A stretch of 64,000 nucleotides of DNA from Mycolicibacter hiberniae (GTDB taxonomy: Bacteria > Actinomycetota > Actinomycetes > Mycobacteriales > Mycobacteriaceae): positions 310,001-374,000 of the forward strand of contig NZ_AP022609.1 in assembly GCF_010729485.1 (NCBI RefSeq), read 5' to 3'. Below the pieces are notes generated by a model. That model did no database searches and was not told where the DNA came from. It worked only from the letters and a program-made list of their open reading frames with translations. A program made the position numbers and the translations under genes. Positions within the stretch are counted from its first letter, which is position 1. Each line of letters opens with the position of its first letter. This document shows positions 59,062-64,000 of this stretch, piece after piece.

Positions 59062-59577
59062 ATGGCGCGACAGCAGACGACCCGCAAGAGCCCCGATAAC
59101 TCCACCTCCCCGCTGCGGACGCCGCGATTGCGCTTGAAGCGCAAAGCTCCGCAGAGCGGATACGTCGATGGTGCGTGGTGGCCTCGTACCGATAATCTCG
59201 CCGTGGAGCTGCCTGACCTGCTGGCTGTACTCTCCGTTCGGTTGGGCCGCATAGGCCGGGTCTTATATAAATTGAATGAATGGGCGAGCGCGCCCAGGAG
59301 ACTCGTCATTGACAGGCGACCGGTACGGCTGGATGGGTACCGGCTTCAACCGACCGGCACTGTTGAAGTCCTGGGGCTCAATGGCGAGCGTCTCACGTTG
59401 GCAGTGGTTCCCGCACGCGCCGACCCGAGCGACGCGCACGCCACCATGATGACTGCAGCGCAGCCGAAAAATGATGTGAAAGTGAGCGATCTGCTTACGC
59501 TCAGTGAGCGCGCCCGGGAGCGCAACAATCTGGCAGTTGGCGCTCTTGATCGCTGGGAATCAGAAGGGGGGAACTGA
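59062..59577 (+). CDS. DUF5994-family protein
   Basis: A 171-residue protein with the DUF5994 core RLRLKRKAPQSGYVDGAWWPRTDNL, then ELPDLLAVLSVRLGRIGRVLY (about residues 22-70) and WASAPRRLVIDRRPVRLDGY near 75-94. The family is found in actinobacteria and no function is established. The C-terminal third is charged and probably disordered. ATG at 59062. It stands alone, with about 100 bases to the next gene. Confidence 0.8.
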   Translation: MARQQTTRKSPDNSTSPLRTPRLRLKRKAPQSGYVDGAWWPRTDNLAVELPDLLAVLSVRLGRIGRVLYKLNEWASAPRRLVIDRRPVRLDGYRLQPTGTVEVLGLNGERLTLAVVPARADPSDAHATMMTAAQPKNDVKVSDLLTLSERARERNNLAVGALDRWESEGGN

Positions 59578-59677
59578 GGCATCCCAGACATCCTTGATTC
59601 GGCGACGCCCAGTCGTACGGTGTTCAGCGGCCGTCGGGGTCCTGCCATAGCAGGCTGACCCGGTCGCGAGGAGGCAG

Positions 59678-60085
59678 ATGAGTACGGCCAGGGTTACCTC
59701 GTGTTTGATGCGAGTAACGCATCTGGACCATTCGGTAAAGTTCTACTGCGATGTATTCGATTGCGATGTAGCTATTTACGAGCGCGATGCGGCACTTCTT
59801 TTGACTCCGAACGGTTTTGAGATCTACCTGCGCGCACATGAGGCGTCCAGGGCAGCTGGCGTCACCAACGTCGGTGTCGAGCAGTTCATGTGGTCTGTCG
59901 GCAGCGAGGAGGAGCTGCAGCGGATTGAACAACGTATGCGTCTCCACGATCCGAGCGCGTACTCGAACACCGTAGGTGAGATCAGTTTCGTTGATGGTGC
60001 CGATCCGGATGGCATTCGGGTGCTGGTTACCTATCCGACCCCTCACCAGCTACCACGTGAGGTCATCGACCGACGGTTCCGGTAA
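59678..60085 (+). CDS. VOC-superfamily (glyoxalase-like) protein
   Basis: A 135-residue protein with the beta-alpha-beta-beta-beta units of the vicinal oxygen chelate fold: LMRVTHLDHSVKFYCDVFDCDVAIYERD at the start (about residues 10-37) and SFVDGADPDGIRVLVTYPTP near the end. Metal-binding residues may be H15 and a C-terminal acidic residue, but the set is incomplete by eye. Members are dioxygenases, isomerases or antibiotic-binding proteins. AT-richer codon use than the neighbours is noticeable. Substrate unknown. Confidence 0.8.
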   Translation: MSTARVTSCLMRVTHLDHSVKFYCDVFDCDVAIYERDAALLLTPNGFEIYLRAHEASRAAGVTNVGVEQFMWSVGSEEELQRIEQRMRLHDPSAYSNTVGEISFVDGADPDGIRVLVTYPTPHQLPREVIDRRFR

Positions 60086-60205
60086 AGCCCGGTTAAGATC
60101 ACCTCCGAAAAAGATGCCGAAATGGATCGAGGCCACCGGGCCCAGCGAAGATTACCGCTCCACGGTTTTGAGGTGGGCAGCTACGACGAGGATCGCCGAT
60201 GCAGG

Positions 60206-60670
60206 ATGCACGGATCTGACGTAGCCGCTGGCGCCGACCTGTTTGTTCGGCGCCGGCGGCTTCACGCGCTGCGCGAGCAGGCTCCAGTGGTTGCGATGGT
60301 TTCGCTTGGCGGAGCTCTCGGGGCGAGCGCCCGCTACGGCATCATGCTGGCGTGGCCGACCCCAATCGATGGATTTCCTTGGGCGACAATGGCTATCAAC
60401 ATTACTGGGTGCGGGCTGATGGGTGTGTTGATGGTGGCGATCACCGAACGGTGGGTCGGGCATCGGCTGCTGCGCCCGCTGCTGGGCACCGGTGTGCTGG
60501 GCGGTTACACGACGTTCTCCGCGTTCGCCGGCGATGTAGACGCCCTCGTCAGCGCTGGCTATCCTGCTCGGGCTTTGCTCTATCTGCTCAGCACTCCGGT
60601 GGCGTTGCTGATCACGACGTGGGCCGCCGCAAGCCTCACGCGACGTCTGATCGCCGGGAGGGCATCATGA
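60206..60670 (+). CDS. crcB: Fluoride channel subunit CrcB (first copy)
   Basis: A 154-residue protein of the Fluc/CrcB family with four helices: [16 protein letters not shown] near residue 37, [18 protein letters not shown] near 62, [17 protein letters not shown] near 98 (the conserved GGxTTFS signature) and a last helix near 130. Fluc channels are dual-topology dimers that expel fluoride. ATG at 60206 is chosen; an ATG at 60122 would add a poorly structured extension. It overlaps the DUF190 gene (ATGA). Many actinobacteria carry two crcB genes together. Confidence 0.88.
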   Translation: MHGSDVAAGADLFVRRRRLHALREQAPVVAMVSLGGALGASARYGIMLAWPTPIDGFPWATMAINITGCGLMGVLMVAITERWVGHRLLRPLLGTGVLGGYTTFSAFAGDVDALVSAGYPARALLYLLSTPVALLITTWAAASLTRRLIAGRAS

Positions 60671-61017
60671 GCCAACTCACCGGACCGGCGTTGCGTCTGA
60701 CCGTGTTCGTCGGTGGGAGCGACACCTGGCATCACAAACCGCTGTTCAGCGAGATCGTGCATCGGGCGCACCGAGCCGGTCTGGCCGGTGCGACGGTGTT
60801 CCGCGGAGTCGAAGGTTACGGCGCGTCCTCGGCCATCCACACGACCCGGCTGCTGTCGATGTCGGAAGATCTACCGGTCGCGGTCATCATCGTTGACTCC
60901 CCCGAGCAGATCCGTGCCTTCCTGCCGGAGCTGGACGAGCTGGTCACAGGGGGCCTCATAATGCTCGACGAAATCGAGGTCGTCCGGCACATCGGCCGAA
61001 CCGTCGATAGCCGATGA
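60667..61017 (+). CDS. DUF190-family protein
   Basis: A 116-residue protein of the DUF190 family (PII-like ferredoxin-like fold): [45 protein letters not shown] early and [25 protein letters not shown] later. Such proteins sit between crcB genes in many bacteria and are thought to regulate the channels. Both its ends overlap neighbouring crcB genes by four bases (ATGA), so the three are one translational unit. Confidence 0.87.
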   Translation: MSQLTGPALRLTVFVGGSDTWHHKPLFSEIVHRAHRAGLAGATVFRGVEGYGASSAIHTTRLLSMSEDLPVAVIIVDSPEQIRAFLPELDELVTGGLIMLDEIEVVRHIGRTVDSR

Positions 61018-61382
61018 CCTGGCTGCTGGTCGCCGCTGGCGCCGCGGTGGGGGCGCCGCTGCGGTATCTGACCGATCGATTCGTCCAGGCGCGCCACGAC
61101 ACCACATTCCCGTGGGGAACGTTCATCGCCAATATGCTCGGCAGTCTGATCCTAGGGGTGCTCACCGGCTCAGTAGGCGGCGGCGATGAGCGCTTGCAGT
61201 TGTTGATCGGTACCGGTCTGTGCGGGGCACTGACCACCTACTCTTCCTTCTCCTACGAGACGTTGCAGCTGGCCGGTGCCGGGGCACGGCTGTATGCGGT
61301 CACCAATCTGGTGCTCACGGTGACCTGCGGTCTGGGCGCCTATTACGCAGGCGGCTTCGCCGCACAAATGGTCTGGGTGTGA
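61014..61382 (+). CDS. crcB: Fluoride channel subunit CrcB (second copy)
   Basis: A 122-residue Fluc/CrcB protein: [20 protein letters not shown] near residue 6, [21 protein letters not shown] near 33, [19 protein letters not shown] near 66 and a last helix near 100. It differs clearly from the first copy; the pair may form a heterodimer with opposed orientations, as known for paired crcB genes. ATG overlaps the DUF190 stop. Confidence 0.9.
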   Translation: MTWLLVAAGAAVGAPLRYLTDRFVQARHDTTFPWGTFIANMLGSLILGVLTGSVGGGDERLQLLIGTGLCGALTTYSSFSYETLQLAGAGARLYAVTNLVLTVTCGLGAYYAGGFAAQMVWV

Positions 61383-61488
61383 TAGGTCTCGGGGTTATCC
61401 GACGCCGCTCAACGGCTATCAGGACGAGGTGCCACAATCGAGCTGGCCGTGTCCAACGACGCCCCACGGAACCACCACAGGAGTAGCA

Positions 61489-62700
61489 ATGTCGTTCTCG
61501 GTAGAGCTCAGCGATGACGTGATTGAGGTGCGGGACTGGGTTCATCAGTTCGCCGCTGAAGTTGTCCGCCCCGCAGCCGCCGAATGGGACGAACGGGAAG
61601 AGACGCCGTGGCCGGTGATCCAGGAGGCGGCAAAGATCGGGCTGTACTCGCCGGAGCTTTTCGCTACCCAGGCCGCCGAACCAAGCGGAATCGGCATGCT
61701 GACGGTGTTCGAGGAACTGTTCTGGGGCGACGCCGGCATCGCGCTGTCGATTCTGGGCACCGGGCTTGCTGCTGCGGCGCTGGCGGGCAACGGAACTCCC
61801 GAGCAGCTGGGCCAGTGGTTGCCGCTGATGTTCGGTACCGCCGATGACCCCAAGGTCGCCGCATTCTGCTCCTCGGAGCCCGACGCCGGATCGGATGTCG
61901 GGGCCATTCGCACCCGGGCCCGCTTCGACGAGACGACCCGTGAATGGGTGCTCAACGGCACCAAGACGTGGGCAACCAACGGCGGAATCGCCAACGTGCA
62001 CATCGTTGTCGCCTCGGTGTACCCCGAACTCGGCTCACGCGGGCAGGCCACGTTCGTCATCCCGCCAGAGACTCCCGGTCTGGCCCAGGGGCAGAAGTTC
62101 AAGAAGCACGGCATCCGGGCCTCGCACACCGCCGAGATCGTGCTCGACAACGTCCGGCTGTCTGAGGACATGATCCTCGGTGGCCGGGAGAAGTTCGAGG
62201 AACGCGTCGCCCGGGTCAAGGCCGGTGCATCGGCCAGGGGGCAGGCAGCGATGAAGACCTTTGAACGGACTCGGCCCACGGTTGGCGCCATGGCGGTCGG
62301 AGTGGCCCGGGCCGCCTACGAATACGCCCTCGAATACGCCTGCCAGCGGGAACAGTTCGGCCGCAAGATCGGCGAGTTCCAGGCCGTCTCCTTCAAACTG
62401 GCGGATATGAAGAGCCGTATCGACGCCGCTCGGCTGATGGTCTGGCGGGCCGGCTGGATGGCGCGCAACAACAAGGCGTTCGACAACGCCGAGGGTTCGA
62501 TGGCCAAGCTGTTCGCCAGTGAGACCGCGGTCTATGTCACCGACGAAGCCATCCAGATCCTGGGCGGCAACGGCTACACCCGGGACTACCCGGTCGAGCG
62601 GATGCACCGCGACGCCAAGATCTTCACGATCTTCGAAGGCACCAGTGAGATCCAGCGGCTGGTCATCGCCCGGGCCCTGACCGGCCTGGCTTTGCGCTGA
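61489..62700 (+). CDS. Acyl-CoA dehydrogenase (FadE family)
   Basis: A 403-residue flavoenzyme. Residues 125-140 read [14 protein letters not shown] (acyl-CoA dehydrogenase signature 1), then [16 protein letters not shown] near 160; the C-terminal part has [37 protein letters not shown] near 362-398 (signature 2, with the catalytic glutamate in FEGTSE). It oxidises an acyl-CoA to the enoyl-CoA. AGGAG stands five bases before the ATG at 61489. It is monocistronic as far as can be seen, between the crcB operon and a desaturase gene. Confidence 0.92.
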   Translation: MSFSVELSDDVIEVRDWVHQFAAEVVRPAAAEWDEREETPWPVIQEAAKIGLYSPELFATQAAEPSGIGMLTVFEELFWGDAGIALSILGTGLAAAALAGNGTPEQLGQWLPLMFGTADDPKVAAFCSSEPDAGSDVGAIRTRARFDETTREWVLNGTKTWATNGGIANVHIVVASVYPELGSRGQATFVIPPETPGLAQGQKFKKHGIRASHTAEIVLDNVRLSEDMILGGREKFEERVARVKAGASARGQAAMKTFERTRPTVGAMAVGVARAAYEYALEYACQREQFGRKIGEFQAVSFKLADMKSRIDAARLMVWRAGWMARNNKAFDNAEGSMAKLFASETAVYVTDEAIQILGGNGYTRDYPVERMHRDAKIFTIFEGTSEIQRLVIARALTGLALR

Positions 62701-62851
62701 CCGTCACTGGCCCGGCGAGCTCCTCAGGCCGGGGCGCGGACGAAGGGGAACCGCGGGCAGTCGGTTTTAGTGTTGCCGGAGCTGGCCCGACCGCAGTCGG
62801 CGCCACAAAAGAACCGGAATTCACTAAGCTCCTTCCGGGGCAGAATTTCAT

Positions 62852-62893
62852 CCCTTCGGCGTCGCCGAGTTGCCCTTCGGTGTCACCGAGTTG
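62852..62893. repeat. 21-base tandem repeat, two copies
   Basis: Two head-to-tail copies of a 21-base unit beginning CCCTTCGG and ending CCGAGTTG; they differ at two positions (62860/62881 and 62864/62885). A unit length divisible by three resembles a mycobacterial VNTR and may vary between strains. Nothing indicates that it is translated. Confidence 0.7.
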
Positions 62894-63129
62894 ACGGTTG
62901 GCCCATAGGGCGTCAGCGCCACCCGCGATTTTTGCTCTGGTGCAGTACCAGAGCCCCGTCCACGACGCCGCCGTGAGCGTCGCGCGCCGTTTCAAGTGTG
63001 AGGCGGCCCGCCCGCAGGTGGTTCGACCGCCCGCGGTGCGGGCGCGCCGCGGGCGCCGCGGAGCGCGGGAAAGGTTGCCGCTGGCGTGAAAAGTGGTCAC
63101 CGAGAGCGTCAAAGCGTGGACGTTTGTGG

Positions 63130-63158
63130 TTGACAGGTGCCGAGCCTATGTTTACCGT
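63130..63158 (+). promoter_or_regulatory. Promoter of the DesA gene
   Basis: TTGACA at 63130-63135 and TACCGT at 63153-63158 with a 17-base spacer; the -35 is perfect, the -10 weak. Transcription should start near 63165, at the edge of the palindrome, leaving a 70-base leader to the ATG at 63238. Confidence 0.5.
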
Positions 63159-63165
63159 GGGCCTT

Positions 63166-63185
63166 AACCTACGGAACCGTAGGTT
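63166..63185. promoter_or_regulatory. Perfect palindromic operator before the DesA gene
   Basis: Nine-base arms AACCTACGG and CCGTAGGTT match perfectly around AA. It begins at the predicted start of transcription, so a bound repressor would block the promoter. Size and symmetry suit a TetR-family repressor; in mycobacteria desA1/desA2 are controlled by the acyl-CoA-responsive TetR protein MadR, which is a candidate. Confidence 0.65.
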
Positions 63186-63237
63186 GGGCTGGGGGGCCAA
63201 CTGAGGGCCACAGTTCTTTAGGGAGGGGACTAGAAGC

Positions 63238-64000
63238 ATGGTGAACGTCCAGACGGAGCTGCTGCACGAACTGGAGCCGATCGTCGAGCAGAACCTCAAC
63301 CGCCACCTCGAAGCGGCCAAGCCGTGGTTGCCGCACGATTACGTGCCGTGGAGCCGGGGGCGCGATTTCGCCTTCCTCGGCGGACAGGACTGGGTTCCCG
63401 AAGACTCGCCCTTGGACCCGGTCGCCAAAGCCGCATTGCTCGTTAACTTGCTGACCGAGGACAACCTGCCGTCGTACCACCGGGAGATTGCCACCACCTT
63501 CGGTCGCGACGGGGCCTGGGGTAGCTGGGTGGGCCAGTGGACCGCTGAGGAGGGCCGTCACAGCATCGCGCTGCGCGACTATCTCATCGTCACCCGCGGG
63601 ATCGACCCGGTGAATCTGGAGAACATGCGGATGCGCCACACCATCGCCGGCTACGACTCCGGCGGCAAGAACATGCTGCAGGTGCTGGCCTACGTGTCGA
63701 TCCAGGAACTCGCCACGCGGGTCTCGCACCGAAACACCGGCAAAGCCTCCGGGTGTCCTATCGCCGACCAGTTGCTGGCCCGGGTCGCCCTGGACGAGAA
63801 CCTGCACATGATCTTCTACCGCAACCTGCTGCAGGCAGCCTTCGACATCGCCCCGGACGACACCATGTGTGCGATCCGTGACGAGGTGCTCGGCTTCGCG
63901 ATGCCCGGGATGAACATGCCCGGCTTCCAGGAGAACGCCGTCATGATCGCCAAGGCCGGTATCTACGACCTGCGCATCCACCACGACGAAGTCGTGCAGC
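63238..64000 (+). CDS. Acyl-ACP desaturase DesA family (DesA1-like), 3' end outside window
   Basis: The first 254 codons of a soluble di-iron acyl-ACP desaturase. Iron ligands are in TEDNLPSYHRE near residue 80, WTAEEGRHSIALRDYL near 102 and LDENLHMIFYRN near 185. The sequence is closer to M. tuberculosis DesA1 than to DesA2 as far as I can recall, but differs enough that it may be a further paralogue, so no symbol is given. It would introduce a double bond into a carrier-bound fatty or meromycolic chain. ATG at 63238 follows GGGAGGGG. It is preceded by a clear promoter and palindromic operator. Confidence 0.88.
   Translation, partial: MVNVQTELLHELEPIVEQNLNRHLEAAKPWLPHDYVPWSRGRDFAFLGGQDWVPEDSPLDPVAKAALLVNLLTEDNLPSYHREIATTFGRDGAWGSWVGQWTAEEGRHSIALRDYLIVTRGIDPVNLENMRMRHTIAGYDSGGKNMLQVLAYVSIQELATRVSHRNTGKASGCPIADQLLARVALDENLHMIFYRNLLQAAFDIAPDDTMCAIRDEVLGFAMPGMNMPGFQENAVMIAKAGIYDLRIHHDEVVQ

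Larger units (their letters stand above)
62701..63237. other. 537-base intergenic region before the DesA gene
   Basis: No convincing gene. It holds a 21-base tandem repeat at 62852-62893, a sigma-70-like promoter and palindromic operator at 63130-63185, and a GGGAGGGG ribosome binding site. A minus-strand frame (62663-63112) repeats QLGDTEG/QLGDAEG because of the tandem repeat but shows no other protein-like feature. Confidence 0.6.

Noticed and set aside
60086..60205. Fluoride (crcB-motif) riboswitch before the CrcB operon
   Set aside because: I looked for the conserved GATG, CCGCC and CTGATGA elements and did not see them in order.
62663..63112. Minus-strand 149-codon frame between fadE and desA
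   Set aside because: It overlaps the end of fadE, and its only regularity comes from the 21-base tandem repeat; no start-site or family support.
1..64000. CRISPR array, insertion sequence, integrase, plasmid or prophage genes
   Set aside because: No regularly spaced repeats, transposase motifs or phage structural genes were seen on either strand.

Overview
The window is GC-rich, densely packed actinobacterial DNA. Its gene content is that of a non-tuberculous mycobacterium (Mycobacteriaceae). Recognisable mycobacterial markers are an AccD3-EchA6-(MBL hydrolase)-(serine hydrolase)-CtpE-SRPBCC block in the order of M. tuberculosis Rv0904c to Rv0912, a SigK/RskA locus like Rv0449c to Rv0444c, a DesA3-type membrane desaturase, a DesA-type acyl-ACP desaturase, DUF5994 and DUF6131 proteins, and Zur-type alternative ribosomal protein genes. 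A photolyase gene and several gene losses argue against the M. tuberculosis complex. These assignments are from recall of the families, not from a search.

Layout. 1-2.8 kb: end of an ABC exporter and an EamA permease. 2.8-11.3 kb: the Rv0904c-Rv0912-like block (without Rv0909 and Rv0911). 11.2-15.4 kb: an F420-type oxidoreductase and a divergent pair of exported proteins with DUF1214-like segments, then tRNA-Arg(CCU). 15.6-19.7 kb: a CGNR regulator divergent from a small catabolic-looking operon (Asp-nucleophile alpha/beta hydrolase, HAD dehalogenase-like protein, two oxidoreductases). 19.7-22.3 kb: a membrane protein, a cholesterol-oxidase-like GMC enzyme and a MarR regulator. 22.4-26.4 kb: photolyase, SOUL haem-binding protein, TspO and a TIGR01777 epimerase, a set that fits porphyrin, light or photo-oxidative stress.

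26.4-44 kb is the most interesting part. Three promoter-like sites share one exact geometry (CCGACC, 15 nt, CCGAAT, 7 nt, ATG). They precede (i) an SDR/DUF2867 plus SRPBCC operon, (ii) a flavin-halogenase-like enzyme, a single-module KS-AT-DH-KR-ACP polyketide synthase, an ABC-2 exporter and a cation/proton antiporter, and (iii) an FAD amine-oxidase-like protein, DUF1365, a cyclopropane-synthase-like methyltransferase, SigK and its anti-sigma factor RskA. The sites resemble SigK promoters and place the ATG where a leaderless transcript would start. I infer a SigK-controlled regulon that has captured a polyketide pathway.

44-49.1 kb: an SDR, a FadD-EchA operon facing a double-domain TetR regulator, and a DoxX-like protein. 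49.1-50.1 kb: two Zur boxes in front of alternative L28, L33 and S14 genes, with what looks like a decayed divergent cobW gene. 50.1-55.4 kb: an ArsR sensor divergent from a very large P-type ATPase, then an NTF2-like protein. 55.4-58.6 kb: two ANTAR regulators, a DesA3-like desaturase and a two-helix small protein. 59-61.4 kb: DUF5994, a VOC protein and a CrcB-DUF190-CrcB fluoride-export operon. 61.5-64 kb: an acyl-CoA dehydrogenase and, behind a promoter and a perfect palindromic operator, a DesA-type acyl-ACP desaturase that runs off the end.
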